From assembly GCF_003367245.1 (NCBI RefSeq), contig NZ_QRGR01000007.1:274231-338230 (forward strand): a stretch of 64,000 nucleotides of DNA, given 5' to 3'. Below, in pieces: positions 1-9,806 of the stretch. The notes under the pieces are model-generated. The model saw only the letters and a list, made by a program, of their open reading frames with translations. It had not been told where the DNA came from and made no database searches. Made by a program: the position numbers and the translations under genes. Every line of letters starts with the position of its first letter. The stretch's first letter is position 1. Source of the stretch: Pontibacter diazotrophicus. Lineage in GTDB: Bacteria > Bacteroidota > Bacteroidia > Cytophagales > Hymenobacteraceae.

Positions 1-215
1 CAATAAATGACAACAGCAGGTTGTTGAAGGAACATCTTGTTTAATTTTAGTGGCTATTGTCGCTTTCACAAAGATTATGTCATTTTTGCTTTGAGACCTT
101 TCTTCAAAATACTGTGAATGAATGCGCTACGCTACAAGAAGTATTGTGTCTGCTCTTTTTATTCTTGTGTCTGATTTCTTATGTCCTATCTTCGCTTCTT
201 AAATAGAACAGATTC

Positions 216-2126
216 TTGCAGGACATCCACCACATCTTAAAAACCTACTGGGGCTATGCACACTTCAGGCCACTGCAGGAAGACATTATCCGCTCGGTGC
301 TGGCAGGGGAGGATACCCTGGCGCTGCTCCCGACCGGTGGTGGCAAGTCTGTCTGCTTCCAGGTGCCTGCTTTGGCGATGGAGGGGCTGTGCCTCGTTAT
401 CACGCCGCTGATAGCCCTGATGAAGGACCAGGTAGAGCAGCTGAATAAAAGAGGCATCAGTGCCCTGGCTGTCTACTCGGGAATGAATCGCCGGGAGATT
501 GATATTGCCTTAGACAACTGCGTGTATGGCGATGTGAAATTTCTGTACCTCTCGCCGGAGCGCCTCCTCACAGAACTGTTTCAGGAACGGGTAAAGCGCA
601 TGAGGGTGAACCTGATTGCTGTGGATGAGGCGCATTGTATATCGCAGTGGGGTTACGATTTCCGCCCGCCCTATCTGCAACTGGCCGAGCTACGGGAGGT
701 ACTGCCCAAAGTACCCGTTATCGCCTTAACAGCCACCGCCACCGCGCAGGTGAAGCAGGATATACAGGAGAAACTCGCTTTCCCGAAGCCAAATGTTTTC
801 CAAAAAAGCTTTGCACGGGCAAATCTTTCTTACTCCTGCCTGGACACCGAGGATAAAGCAAACCGCCTGCTGGAGATACTACAGCGCATGCCGGGCCAGA
901 GCATTGTGTATGTGCGCAGCCGCCGCCAAACCGTGGAGGTTGCCAAATTCCTGCAGAGCCGCCGTATTTCAGCCGCCGCCTACCATGCGGGCCTTAAGTT
1001 TGAGATGCGCAATGCGGCGCAGCAAAGCTGGATAGACGATAAGGTGCGGGTAATAGTAGCCACCAACGCCTTTGGTATGGGCATTGATAAGCCGGATGTG
1101 CGACTGGTCGTGCACCTCGATCTGCCGGAGAGCCTGGAGGCCTATTATCAGGAGGCAGGCCGTGCCGGGCGTGACGAGAAGTATGCCTATGCGGTGATAC
1201 TGAATGGTCCGAATGATGTAGCGGAACTGCAGCGGAAGGTGCAGGAGGCGCATCCGTCTATCGAATATATCAGGAGGGTATACCAGTGCCTCGCTAATTA
1301 TTATCAGTTGGCGGTAGGCAGTGGCCTGATGAGCAGCTTCGACTTTGACCTGGCCGACTTCGCAAAAAACTACAAACTGCAGCCGCTGGAGGTGCACCAC
1401 ACTATCAAACGGCTGGAGACAGAAGGATACCTGCAACTGAATGAGGGATACTATATGCCGTCGCGGCTCATGCTGCTGCTCGATAACCTGGCGCTATATG
1501 AGTTCCAACTGGCCAATCCGGATCATGACCAATTCATCCGGATAATCCTGCGCATATACGGTGGCGAAGCATTTACCAATTATGTTAAGCTGTCGGAGCG
1601 GAGGCTGGCGAAGCAACTGAACATGCCGGAACAGGAGGTACGGCGTAAACTGGAGTATCTTCACAAACTGCAGGTAATTGCATATGAGCCGCAGCACGAT
1701 TCGCCCCAGCTTGTGTTCACTAAGCCCCGCGAAGATGCGAACGGCCTGCCCCTGGACACAAAGCAGCTGGCTGCCTTGCGTGAGCGGGCACTGCTGCAAG
1801 CCAAAGAGATGGGGCGTTATGTTACCACCTCCAACCGCTGCCGTACGCAATTGCTTCTGGAATATTTCGGAGAGGTTACAGATGACCGCTGCCGCATCTG
1901 CGATTACTGTCTTGCCGAACGCAAAAAAGAGCGGGAGGGGGCGGAGCAGGAAACGCTTCGGGTAAAGGTGCTCACACTGGTGAAAGCGCAGGCCTGCTTA
2001 CCCAAAGAGCTGGTACAGCAGTTTGAACCGAAACACGCGGAAACGGTGACATCGCTTGTGCGGGAACTGGTAGATGTAGGGCGTTTAAAGTACAAGGAAA
2101 GTGGAAAGCTGGAGGCGGCAGAGTAG
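216..2126 (+). CDS. recQ: ATP-dependent DNA helicase RecQ
   Basis: Superfamily 2 3'-5' helicase acting in recombination and replication-fork repair. The 636-residue product shows the full RecQ motif set: the N-terminal YWGY/FRPLQ element (about 11-21), Walker A PTGGGKS (39-45), DEAH box (137-140) followed by CISQWGYDFRP, the TATAT motif (about 172), motif V ATNAFGMGIDKP and motif VI QEAGRAGRD. Four cysteines late in the protein (one C, then CRICDYC) form the RecQ zinc-binding site, followed by a winged-helix region. No HRDC domain follows, so this is the shorter RecQ form. The start is TTG: the stop TAG at 204-206 lies just upstream in frame and no ATG is nearer, and the RecQ N-terminus begins right here. 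Family assignment is secure; the start is less so. Confidence 0.96.
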   Translation: MQDIHHILKTYWGYAHFRPLQEDIIRSVLAGEDTLALLPTGGGKSVCFQVPALAMEGLCLVITPLIALMKDQVEQLNKRGISALAVYSGMNRREIDIALDNCVYGDVKFLYLSPERLLTELFQERVKRMRVNLIAVDEAHCISQWGYDFRPPYLQLAELREVLPKVPVIALTATATAQVKQDIQEKLAFPKPNVFQKSFARANLSYSCLDTEDKANRLLEILQRMPGQSIVYVRSRRQTVEVAKFLQSRRISAAAYHAGLKFEMRNAAQQSWIDDKVRVIVATNAFGMGIDKPDVRLVVHLDLPESLEAYYQEAGRAGRDEKYAYAVILNGPNDVAELQRKVQEAHPSIEYIRRVYQCLANYYQLAVGSGLMSSFDFDLADFAKNYKLQPLEVHHTIKRLETEGYLQLNEGYYMPSRLMLLLDNLALYEFQLANPDHDQFIRIILRIYGGEAFTNYVKLSERRLAKQLNMPEQEVRRKLEYLHKLQVIAYEPQHDSPQLVFTKPREDANGLPLDTKQLAALRERALLQAKEMGRYVTTSNRCRTQLLLEYFGEVTDDRCRICDYCLAERKKEREGAEQETLRVKVLTLVKAQACLPKELVQQFEPKHAETVTSLVRELVDVGRLKYKESGKLEAAE

Positions 2127-2157
2127 GAGAGATCTCAGGCTGCCGAAATGATAGAAA

Positions 2158-3639
2158 TTAGTTTCCAATCAGTTCCTTGCCTGCCTCTCGCAGTGTCGTC
2201 ACGTTGTCTTTTATCTCAGGATTAGGTGCCGTCAAATACACAGCCGATTTGCTCCAGTAGTCGGCATAGTCTATGTTCACCCAAAAGCTGCTGTTTTCTT
2301 CTCCTTCTACCACATCCATAAAATAGAGCGTTTTCGGTATGGCAGGAAGCGGAGCAAGGCTGCAGGTGTCACAATCGGACTCTTTCAGATAAGCATATCT
2401 TTGATTCAACGCGCTGTTATAGGCAGTGGCTTTGCCTGAAAGCAAATCAGTATATGCCGTTGCAATGTTGCCGTCTATAGCAAATACCTGCAGGATGAAG
2501 AGGAACATAACGGCAAGCGGTAAAATGGGTGATAGCCTGCGTTCAGCCTGCAGCAAGTGCGCATACTTGGTAAGAGCTACCTGCACATTATAAAACCAGC
2601 CAAACACAAAGAAGAAGTAAATCACATTCTCAACCCTTGGTGTTGGCCGTTCCCCAACAGCCCAGGTAAAAGCAAACTGCATCAGAAAAAGCGTGACAAT
2701 GTAGTGGCATAACGAGAGCCGGAGGTTTACTTCAAAGAAGCTGGAGGCTTTAGTTTTGTCTGCTAAAGGCAACCCCCAGTAAATGACATAAAGTACTGAT
2801 GCTACAAGAATGGGAGCAAGCCACCTGTAAAAACTTAATACTGTCAGGAAGGCGGCATAGATAGTTGCCCACAGCGGCTTCGAGGCGTTGGGGTGTTCTT
2901 CCATGCGGGCATAGTTCCCAGGGGCAAGCACTGCAGCTAAAATGGCGACAACGCAAAGGATGAACAGGCAAAGCAGGTAAAGTCTGTTTTGCCTGTCATT
3001 CCGGTTATGATAAAGTATAAACAGGATAGTAGTAAAAGCCATCACGATGGACATTTCGTTAGAGCCCACTACTGCGACACAAAGCAAAGCAGCAAACGCA
3101 ACATAAAGCACCTTATAGTTGCTGCTACCTGTCCTGAAGAAGCTGATGAGAAGGGCCAGTAACAGCAGCAGCATGATATTCGGTAACTGGTAAGTCAGAT
3201 ATCCCGGCAGCCAAAACATGCCTTCTGACACACTTGGTAGTTGCATCAGGTAAAGGCATAAGAGCAGCGCTGCTAACGCCAGCGTTTTTAAAACATTAAA
3301 ATGCCTTTGAAGAAGTTTGTGGAGGAAAAGGCAGGTGGATACAACTAACAGCAGGATGAGGAGAAGGGAGTATACCTTATACCTGTCAAAATTTCCATAG
3401 ATGACGGGATTAATCTGAAAGGCCGTTGTCGTGCTAAAGTACCTTCCAGTCCAGTTCATGTAATAATTTACCTGTGTTTCCCAAAAGCCATACGTCATGT
3501 CCCTGACAGCAAAGCCAAAGTCATCAGCCTGCGGGTGGTTGTACAGTGTTAGGAACAGGAAGGGGAGCAGCACCAATAGCCCGATGCACAGGAACATAAT
3601 GTAGTTTATTTTATGTCTTTCTCCGGTAGAATGCGGCAT
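2158..3639 (-). CDS. DUF6056-type multi-pass membrane protein, putative GT-C glycosyltransferase
   Basis: Integral membrane protein of 493 residues with about ten hydrophobic segments spread along its length, the first at residues 13-33. After the first membrane span there is an acidic ADDF motif (38-41) and then NWTGRYFS (62-69). This placement of an acidic pair in the first periplasmic loop is characteristic of GT-C fold, lipid-phosphate-sugar-dependent glycosyltransferases, and the overall pattern fits DUF6056. Substrate unknown. It is convergent with recQ (31 bp between stops) and stands alone, so context does not suggest a pathway. The ATG start precedes a basic stretch, as expected for a first membrane segment. 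Domain recognition is by pattern; catalytic activity is inferred. Confidence 0.7.
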   Translation of the reverse strand: MPHSTGERHKINYIMFLCIGLLVLLPFLFLTLYNHPQADDFGFAVRDMTYGFWETQVNYYMNWTGRYFSTTTAFQINPVIYGNFDRYKVYSLLLILLLVVSTCLFLHKLLQRHFNVLKTLALAALLLCLYLMQLPSVSEGMFWLPGYLTYQLPNIMLLLLLALLISFFRTGSSNYKVLYVAFAALLCVAVVGSNEMSIVMAFTTILFILYHNRNDRQNRLYLLCLFILCVVAILAAVLAPGNYARMEEHPNASKPLWATIYAAFLTVLSFYRWLAPILVASVLYVIYWGLPLADKTKASSFFEVNLRLSLCHYIVTLFLMQFAFTWAVGERPTPRVENVIYFFFVFGWFYNVQVALTKYAHLLQAERRLSPILPLAVMFLFILQVFAIDGNIATAYTDLLSGKATAYNSALNQRYAYLKESDCDTCSLAPLPAIPKTLYFMDVVEGEENSSFWVNIDYADYWSKSAVYLTAPNPEIKDNVTTLREAGKELIGN

Positions 3640-3896
3640 AGCAGGTTATAAGGCATTGAGGCTTCAAATATAGACAAATCTGCTATTTAAGTTGAAGGGA
3701 TAGTTTGCCCTGGAGGTTGGCAAATGCCTATTTCGTCTGAACCCGTACTTCGCCTCTGTTACGGTCATTCTCACCCCTCATATTCCCGCCTTCCCAATAT
3801 TAAACTGCTCTTAAGGGCTATTCAAAGGGTTGCCATGCAACGCCAGTGGTTTTTTCTGACTCTTCTCTTTAATCAACGACTAAATCAAAGTAAAAC

Positions 3897-4631
3897 ATGA
3901 AAAAGTACTTTTCTTTAAGTTTGGGAAAAGCAGTTCAGTGGCCACTTGTACTGTGTAGCTTCCTATTACTGAGTGCCTGCGATGATGTGAATTGTATAAA
4001 AGGGGATGGCAATGTGGAGCAACGCACCTTAACCTTGCAGCCCTTTAGCGAAGTGGAAGCCAATGGCGATTTCAAAGTATACATTACCCAAGGCGAACCA
4101 CAGCGGGTGGAGGTGAAAGGGGAGTCCAACATTTTAAGTAATCTGAACACCCGGGTGCGAAACGGAAAGTGGGAAATTGAACATGAAAGCTGCGTGCGCA
4201 GGAGTGAGCTTGTGGAGGTGTACATTACCATGCCCGAGGTGGAGGCCCTGTACCTGAACGGCTCCGGCCGGATTTACAGCGAAAATAAACTGGTAGTAGA
4301 TGAGTTGCCCGTGCAGGTCAATGGCTCTGGCAAAGTTGATCTGGAGGTAGAGGCATCTAAAGTAATCATGCGGGTGACTGGCTCGGGAGAGGCATTGCTT
4401 AGCGGTACAACAGATATTCAAACCATCAACATGTCTGGTTCAGGAACCGCAGCAACATCTAACCTGGCAGCCGAAGATGTAACGGTAAACCTGTCCGGTT
4501 CTGGCGAAGCAGAGGTTAGGGCCAGCAAATCACTCACTGTTGATCTTTCAGGAAGTGGAAAGGTATACTACTACGGCAACCCTACTGTAAACTCCAACAT
4601 CAGTGGCTCCGGCAAATTGGTGAAGCGGTAA
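3897..4631 (+). CDS. Head GIN domain (DUF2807) lipoprotein
   Basis: Exported lipoprotein of 244 residues. The signal peptide ends in the lipobox LSAC with Cys28 as the predicted lipidated residue. The remainder matches the putative auto-transporter adhesin head GIN domain (DUF2807), beginning with FSEVEANGDFKVYITQG. The C-terminal half carries a regular series of short G-S-G turns (GSGRI, GSGKV, GSGEA, GSGTA, GSGEA, GSGKV, GSGKL) spaced roughly 18-20 residues apart, as expected for a right-handed beta-solenoid. Role unknown; surface or periplasmic anchoring is inferred from the lipobox. Monocistronic, ending at a strong bidirectional terminator (4745-4795). Confidence 0.88.
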   Translation: MKKYFSLSLGKAVQWPLVLCSFLLLSACDDVNCIKGDGNVEQRTLTLQPFSEVEANGDFKVYITQGEPQRVEVKGESNILSNLNTRVRNGKWEIEHESCVRRSELVEVYITMPEVEALYLNGSGRIYSENKLVVDELPVQVNGSGKVDLEVEASKVIMRVTGSGEALLSGTTDIQTINMSGSGTAATSNLAAEDVTVNLSGSGEAEVRASKSLTVDLSGSGKVYYYGNPTVNSNISGSGKLVKR

Positions 4632-4744
4632 CTGGTAGACAACAGTATCAGGACAAAGGAGAAAAAACGATAGATATTCGCACTATCAGAAGCAGCAAAC
4701 TGAGCTGCAGCATGTATTTTCCTTCTTTTGATACTCACAAAGTA

Positions 4745-4795
4745 AACCAGAAAAGCCCGGACATGTGTAGCGTCACTGTCCGGGTTTTTCTGGTT
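4745..4795. terminator. Bidirectional intrinsic terminator
   Basis: Nineteen-base arms at 4745-4763 and 4777-4795 pair with a single G-T wobble around a 13-base loop. A T-run lies inside the 3' arm on one strand and an A-run in the 5' arm serves the other strand. It sits between the convergent GIN-domain and peptidase genes, so it can stop transcription from both sides. Confidence 0.8.
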
Positions 4796-4821
4796 ATAAG
4801 ATGATTAACAGGAAAGTGGGC

Positions 4822-5874
4822 TTACATAGCGGTTTTGCTTTTTGCCTGGGCAGCATCCACGTCTTTAATAAATTTAATGACGCCATCCATAAATACCTGC
4901 TGATCGTCCCACATTGCCAGGTGGCTGCCATTCGGGCAGTAAAGGTACTGGCCGTTCTGCACCAGCTGGCTCATTTCCTTCATTTCCTCCGGGTTCATGG
5001 TGTCATATTTGGCGCCCACAGTAAGTGTAGGCACAGTCAGCTGCTTCAGGTCGTCCCAGCGGTCCCAGTTTTGCAGGATGCCACCCGGCACAAATTCGCT
5101 TGGGCCTTGCATGTATTCATACACTTTCTGGTTCACATGCTTAAAGCTGCGATTCACCGGATCTGGCCAATCCTCTAGCCGGCACAGGTGTTTCTTATAG
5201 TAGTTTTCGTACACCAGCGCCTGGTACTCCGGGTTCATAAAGTCACTCCGTTGCTCATATACCTCCAGCGAATCGATGAGGGAGGGGCGCATTTCGCTCC
5301 GTAGTTTCGCGTTGTAAACAGCATACTTTGGAAAGCTGGCGGTCATGTTGCTAATGATGAGTCCCTTGAGCTTGTCCTGGTGTTTTAAGGCATATTCCAT
5401 GGCCAGCATACCACCCCAGGAGTTGCCCAGAATGTAAAAGTTGCTCTCATCCAGACCCAGGTGCTGCCGCACCTGCTCTACTTCTTCCACAAAGCGGTCG
5501 ATGTTGTAAAGCGACATATCCTCCGGCTGGTCAGAGTAGTAGGAACCGAGTTGGTCGTATTCGTAAAACTCGATGTTGGCCTCCGGGAAAAAGCTTTCGA
5601 AAGCTTCCATATACTCGTGCGTCATGGCGGGGCCGCCGTGGAGAAGAAGCACTTTCATGGTAGGGCTATTGCCGAAGCGCTTCGTCCATACCTTATAACC
5701 TTCCTTTAGCGGAATCATCTGTATGCCGCCTGTCTGTACCTCGCCGGGCGTTTTATAATTCAGGTAACTGTTGGCTGTTGTTTCTGTGGTTGTCGTTTCT
5801 TCCACACGCTGGCAGCTGGTGCAAAGCGCAGAAATGACAACGCAGGAAAATAGTAGCTTAGAAAGCTTTTTCAT
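4822..5874 (-). CDS. Proline iminopeptidase-like alpha/beta hydrolase (S33), lipoprotein
   Basis: Predicted periplasmic or outer-membrane lipoprotein of 350 residues in the proline iminopeptidase (peptidase S33) family, which removes N-terminal residues, often proline, from short peptides. Visible motifs: oxyanion-hole HGGPAM (79-84), the DQLGSYYSDQ region after strand 4, nucleophile elbow GNSWGG with Ser152, a candidate acid Asp in GAKYDTM and a candidate His in NGSHLAMWDD. The signal sequence ends in ALCTSC with Cys21 as lipobox cysteine. A TTG three codons upstream (5883) would extend the frame, but ATG at 5874 gives a normal K-rich signal start and is preferred. Substrate specificity cannot be read from sequence. 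Confidence 0.88.
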   Translation of the reverse strand: MKKLSKLLFSCVVISALCTSCQRVEETTTTETTANSYLNYKTPGEVQTGGIQMIPLKEGYKVWTKRFGNSPTMKVLLLHGGPAMTHEYMEAFESFFPEANIEFYEYDQLGSYYSDQPEDMSLYNIDRFVEEVEQVRQHLGLDESNFYILGNSWGGMLAMEYALKHQDKLKGLIISNMTASFPKYAVYNAKLRSEMRPSLIDSLEVYEQRSDFMNPEYQALVYENYYKKHLCRLEDWPDPVNRSFKHVNQKVYEYMQGPSEFVPGGILQNWDRWDDLKQLTVPTLTVGAKYDTMNPEEMKEMSQLVQNGQYLYCPNGSHLAMWDDQQVFMDGVIKFIKDVDAAQAKSKTAM

Positions 5875-6228
5875 GTTTATCAAGAGAGCTTAAAGTACAA
5901 ATGTGGTTAGAAGCTAAGTAATTTGTTTTTGCCCACAAAAGTTTAAGAACATTTATTTAGCGGATAGGCTAAGCCAATGATTTAAAAATCTTTCAAGTGG
6001 TTAATCATTAGTAAGATATGAGTGTCGCGTCGGCTTAGAACATGCTTGTACATGGGCAAATACATTTGATTAGCATACTAGAAAAAGCTAAAAGTCAGTT
6101 TCAGACAAGGCATCTGTCATATACTTAAAAGCAGCTATCGCGTAACTTGTATTTTAGAATTACAGAATTATAAATTACGATTAGCCTTATCACTATAGCG
6201 CAATTGTTTAACCTTTTAATCTGCTCCC
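5875..6228. other. Intergenic region between divergent peptidase and ldhA genes
   Basis: AT-rich 354-bp stretch with no coding frame I can support. It must hold the promoters of both flanking genes. A TACATTTG at 6061-6068 matches the Bacteroidota -7 consensus on the + strand, but no well-spaced -33 TTG precedes it, so the assignment is weak. Confidence 0.4.
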
Positions 6229-7221
6229 ATGAAAGTAGCCTTCTTCAGCACCAGAAAATACGATAAGCAGTTTTTCACAAAAAATAATGCAGCCTACAAC
6301 TATGAACTGGAGTTTCTGGAGGTGCCGCTTAACAGGCACACGGTACCGCTGGCTAAAGGCCATGATGCTGTCTGTATTTTTGTGAATGACCAGGCTGATA
6401 GCCAAGTGCTGGAAGAGTTGGCGCAGCAGGGAGTGAAGCTTGTCGCGTTGCGCTGTGCGGGCTTCAACAACGTAGACCTCAAAGCTGCCGCAGCCTTAGG
6501 TATAAAAGTGGTGCGGGTGCCGGCCTATTCGCCTTACTCGGTGGCGGAGCATACCCTGGCGCTCATACTTACCCTGAACCGGAAAACACACCGCGCCTAC
6601 AATCGTGTGAAAGAAGGAAACTTTGCCTTGAACGGATTGATGGGTTTCGACCTTCATGGCAGGACTGTTGGACTAATAGGCTTAGGGAAAATCGGGCTGG
6701 TAACGGCTGCTATCCTGAAAGGCTTTGGGTGCAAAGTGCTGGGCTACGACATTGCCCAACCGGCAGAGGCAAATGAAATAGGAGTAGAGCTTGTTGACCT
6801 GGATACCCTCTATGCCCAGTCTGATATCATCTCGCTTCACTGCCCGCTCACACCGCAAACCCACCATATCATCAATTCGGAATCATTAAATAAGATGAAG
6901 AAAGGAGTAATGCTGATTAACACCAGCCGGGGTGCGCTGATAGATACAAAGGCAGTGATTAAAGCCTTGAAATCTGAAAAGATTAGTTACCTGGGGCTGG
7001 ACGTGTATGAGGAGGAGGCAGACCTGTTCTTTGAAGATAAGTCAGAGTACGTGATTCAGGATGATGTATTCATGCGTTTGCTCTCATTTAATAACGTGCT
7101 GATAACGGGGCATCAGGCTTTTTTTACCAGCGATGCCATGCAAGGGATTGTCTCCGTAACATTGCAGAATATATCGGATTTTGAAGAAGGTAAAGCGTTG
7201 AAAAATGAGGTGCTGCCATAG
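6229..7221 (+). CDS. ldhA: D-lactate dehydrogenase (fermentative, NAD-dependent)
   Basis: Cytoplasmic NAD-dependent D-lactate dehydrogenase reducing pyruvate to D-lactate. The 330-residue product follows the E. coli LdhA pattern along its length: KYDKQFF near the N-terminus, LVALRCAGFNNVD (71-83), VVRVPAYSPYSVAEHT (94-109), nucleotide-binding GLIGLGKIG (148-156), catalytic Arg in NTSRGALID (Arg234), the acidic run in DVYEEEADLFFEDKS (about 258-272) and the catalytic His in TGHQAFFT (His295). The length is normal for the family. The next gene, 64 bp downstream on the same strand, encodes a lactate permease, so the two probably form a lactate production and exchange unit. Confidence 0.93.
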   Translation: MKVAFFSTRKYDKQFFTKNNAAYNYELEFLEVPLNRHTVPLAKGHDAVCIFVNDQADSQVLEELAQQGVKLVALRCAGFNNVDLKAAAALGIKVVRVPAYSPYSVAEHTLALILTLNRKTHRAYNRVKEGNFALNGLMGFDLHGRTVGLIGLGKIGLVTAAILKGFGCKVLGYDIAQPAEANEIGVELVDLDTLYAQSDIISLHCPLTPQTHHIINSESLNKMKKGVMLINTSRGALIDTKAVIKALKSEKISYLGLDVYEEEADLFFEDKSEYVIQDDVFMRLLSFNNVLITGHQAFFTSDAMQGIVSVTLQNISDFEEGKALKNEVLP

Positions 7222-7285
7222 GTTTTGATACTTATAGCTGCTCTGGAAAACAAGTGAAACCCTTCTTGATAACTGGTATATAAGC

Positions 7286-8740
7286 ATGATCTATATCCTC
7301 TCCCTGTTGCCTATCCTGATTCTGGTGGTGCTCTCACTGGCAAGGGGCGTGAAGGTGGCGGTGATGGTGGGTTGGGCCGCTACTACGGTTTTGTTTTTCT
7401 ACTGGGGAGCAGGGGGTAGCCAATACTTGGCTGCGTTGGGCGTTTCGTTGCTCACTACCCTCAACATACTCCTGATTGTGCTGGGGGCGGTTTTCCTCTA
7501 CAATATCATGGCGCAAACAGAAATGATCACCCAGATCAGCCATTCGCTCGACGGGCTGCATCCCTCCAAAGAGATACGTTTTTTCCTGCTGGCACTGGGA
7601 CTTTCTGCTTTCTTTGAGGGAGTAGCGGGTTTTGGTACACCGGGCGCCATTGTGCCGCTCATACTCATGGCCATTGGCTTCAGCGCCGTGCTCTCGGTGT
7701 CGGTGGTGTTGCTGTTTGATGGGATGGTGGCTCTTTTTGGTGCGGTGGGCACACCCATTCTTATTGGTTTGCAGGTGCCGCTGGGGCTGTCTGCTGAAGA
7801 AGTGAATGCTATTGGCATCATAGCCGCCCTGATGATTGCACTGGCAGGTGTACCGATGCTGCTGCTCGTTTTCCGGATGGTGGCCAAAGAACATGGGCCG
7901 CTGGAGCATAAAAAGAAGGTGCTGGTGCTATACGCCTTTTTTGCCATACCTTTTTGCGTATTTGCCTGGCTGGTACCGGAGTTGGCTACTATACTGGGAG
8001 CCTTAACCATGCTGGGGCTTTCGGTGCTCTACCTGGGGCGGGGCAAAAGCAAGATTGACCTCAAGCCCTGGCTGCCCTATGGAGTGCTGGCGCTCTTGCT
8101 GTTGCTGCCTAAACTGTGGGAACCGCTACGTATGTGGATTGGATGGGAACTGGTTTTTCCGGAGATGTTCGGTACTGCTATTCGTGGGGCTATCAGACCG
8201 CTGGGCTCGCCTTTCCTGCCGTTTGTGGTAGTGGGACTGGGGGTGGCCTACTTTAAAAAAAGCAAGTCCCTGTACCTGAGCGGGCCGCTAAAGAAAATGG
8301 GTGATGTGTTTGTGGTACTTTTTCCCTCTGTTGCCATTGCCCAGCTCATGATTTATTCCGGCGAAACGCAACCCTCCATGGTGCGCTACATCGCCGAGAT
8401 GATGAGTGCCATGGGGCAGGCATATGTGGTGGTCGCACCGTTTGTAGGGGTGATGGGTACCTTTATTACTGGTAGCACGACTATCTCGAACGTAGTATTC
8501 GGTGCCTCGCAATCAGAGACAGCCATGTCGCTTAACATTGCCCCGACTACCATTCTTGCCCTGCAATTAACAGGGGCTTCTATTGGCAATGCCATCTGCC
8601 TGTTCAACATCATTGCCGCAGCCTCCGTCGCCAATATCAAAGACTACCGTACCATACTCTCCAACAACATGCTGCCCACGCTGCTGGCTGCTTTGCTGGT
8701 GGGGCTGTTAGGTATGGGGTGGTTGGTACTTGGAAATTAG
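7286..8740 (+). CDS. lctP: L-lactate permease (LctP family)
   Basis: Inner-membrane lactate/proton symporter of the LctP family (TC 2.A.14), 484 residues and almost wholly hydrophobic with 12 or more membrane segments. The family signature FFEGVAGFGTPG is present at 109-120, and a second conserved region, ATTTxxNxxFG-like (TGSTTISNVVFGASQ), occurs late in the protein. It follows ldhA by 64 bp with no terminator between them, suggesting cotranscription. LctP proteins transport L- and D-lactate and glycolate; which is used here cannot be read. It is slightly shorter than the roughly 550-residue proteobacterial members, with no obvious loss of a conserved motif. Confidence 0.9.
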   Translation: MIYILSLLPILILVVLSLARGVKVAVMVGWAATTVLFFYWGAGGSQYLAALGVSLLTTLNILLIVLGAVFLYNIMAQTEMITQISHSLDGLHPSKEIRFFLLALGLSAFFEGVAGFGTPGAIVPLILMAIGFSAVLSVSVVLLFDGMVALFGAVGTPILIGLQVPLGLSAEEVNAIGIIAALMIALAGVPMLLLVFRMVAKEHGPLEHKKKVLVLYAFFAIPFCVFAWLVPELATILGALTMLGLSVLYLGRGKSKIDLKPWLPYGVLALLLLLPKLWEPLRMWIGWELVFPEMFGTAIRGAIRPLGSPFLPFVVVGLGVAYFKKSKSLYLSGPLKKMGDVFVVLFPSVAIAQLMIYSGETQPSMVRYIAEMMSAMGQAYVVVAPFVGVMGTFITGSTTISNVVFGASQSETAMSLNIAPTTILALQLTGASIGNAICLFNIIAAASVANIKDYRTILSNNMLPTLLAALLVGLLGMGWLVLGN

Positions 8741-8747
8741 GCAAGCC

Positions 8748-9701
8748 TTAGTAATACATAGGATGGAAGACGAGGCCTTGCTTGCTGTTAAACTCCAGGG
8801 CGGGAGCTGGTAAATGGAGAATACTCAACACATAGAACACCTTTTTTAAAAAGTTGCTGCGGGTGTTAATGTTCATTAGGTTTAAGTCGAGCGAGAGGTA
8901 GTATTGGCGGTATGATTTGTAGCCCATCTTTGTATTTTCAGAGGGACTACCTGCCACCATATCCTCGGCTCCGTACCCCACCGCCATATTCAGCCACTTC
9001 GGGTAACGGCTCTCAGGAGGCAGAAAGGCAGAAATATCAACAGAAAGCCAGTAGGTTTGCCCGTTATAGTCTTTCAGCATTTGTTCAAAATAGTTCTCGC
9101 CTAGCATTTCCAGGCGCTGAAGTTCAATAGGGGTTTTATGGAAGGAGAACTTGGGCATAATGCGTATTTCTTTCCATAGGTGCTGCTGTGCCATTACCGC
9201 CACAGAGCCAAGAGTATTAGCTCCCATGTCGCTTAGGGAAGCCCCATATGTTTCACCATAGCCATCGAAAACCTCAATAGGTGTCTGAAGTAGAAGGCCA
9301 ACCATACTGCCGTAAAGAATCGCTTTTTTTTCTGATACACCAGCCCAACCCAGCATGTCTACACCTGCACGACTTTGGTGGAAGGCGGTCCAGAAATGCC
9401 CTGCTTTATCAACCTGGTTCCAGTAATGCAAGTCATTATGAAAATGAAATTTAGAAGGGGGATCGTGCTTATACCAGGCCTGGTGCAGGAGTATGAGGCT
9501 TGTTCCGTAACCTGCCGCAAAGCCTGTCGCTACTCCTGCCTGACGGATATTCTTTTGATCTGCCGTTAAGGTGTCTGCCGGAATAGTGTTGGCAAATCCA
9601 GTTGATGAGAAGAGCTGAGCAAGTAGTATAAAAGCAGTAAAGTGGGATAACTTGTATTTCCTCCAGCGAGAAAAAAAGGTGAAGTAACTGCCTGCTTCCA
9701 A
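8748..9701 (-). CDS. DUF2279 (YfiM-like) secreted or membrane-associated protein
   Basis: A 317-residue protein whose central part matches DUF2279: DKAGHFWTAFHQSR, then a membrane-like segment ending QTPIEVFDGYGETYGAS and LSDMGANTLGSV. The N-terminus has a basic stretch followed by a hydrophobic segment (about 20-36) that could be a signal peptide. Function unknown. The only start available is TTG at 9701, because an in-frame TAA lies about eight codons upstream and no ATG precedes the hydrophobic segment. It converges on lctP with 7 bp between stop codons. The strong DUF2279 segment makes the family call reasonable. Confidence 0.75.
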   Translation of the reverse strand: MEAGSYFTFFSRWRKYKLSHFTAFILLAQLFSSTGFANTIPADTLTADQKNIRQAGVATGFAAGYGTSLILLHQAWYKHDPPSKFHFHNDLHYWNQVDKAGHFWTAFHQSRAGVDMLGWAGVSEKKAILYGSMVGLLLQTPIEVFDGYGETYGASLSDMGANTLGSVAVMAQQHLWKEIRIMPKFSFHKTPIELQRLEMLGENYFEQMLKDYNGQTYWLSVDISAFLPPESRYPKWLNMAVGYGAEDMVAGSPSENTKMGYKSYRQYYLSLDLNLMNINTRSNFLKKVFYVLSILHLPAPALEFNSKQGLVFHPMYY

Positions 9702-9758
9702 GTTGCTTAAGTTGAGGATAAGTTAAAAATTAGTTGTAATTATTTACTACTATAGACA

Positions 9759-9774
9759 TAGTAATTAATTACTA
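9759..9774. promoter_or_regulatory. 16-bp perfect palindrome upstream of the DUF2279 gene
   Basis: TAGTAATTAATTACTA is a perfect palindrome 58 bp upstream of the TTG start at 9701. It lies in an AT-rich leader and is a candidate operator or promoter-region site. AT-rich palindromes of this size can arise by chance. Confidence 0.3.
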
Positions 9775-9806
9775 ACGTAAAAAAATGTTTTGTGTAAATA
9801 AAAATT

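Noticed and set aside
969..1436. Long open frame antisense to recQ
   Set aside because: Lies wholly inside recQ, whose helicase motifs are unambiguous; the antisense product has no recognisable features.
7334..8010. Two long antisense frames across the lactate permease gene
   Set aside because: His/Gln/Ser-rich products are the shadow of a hydrophobic membrane protein on the other strand; no start context or homology.
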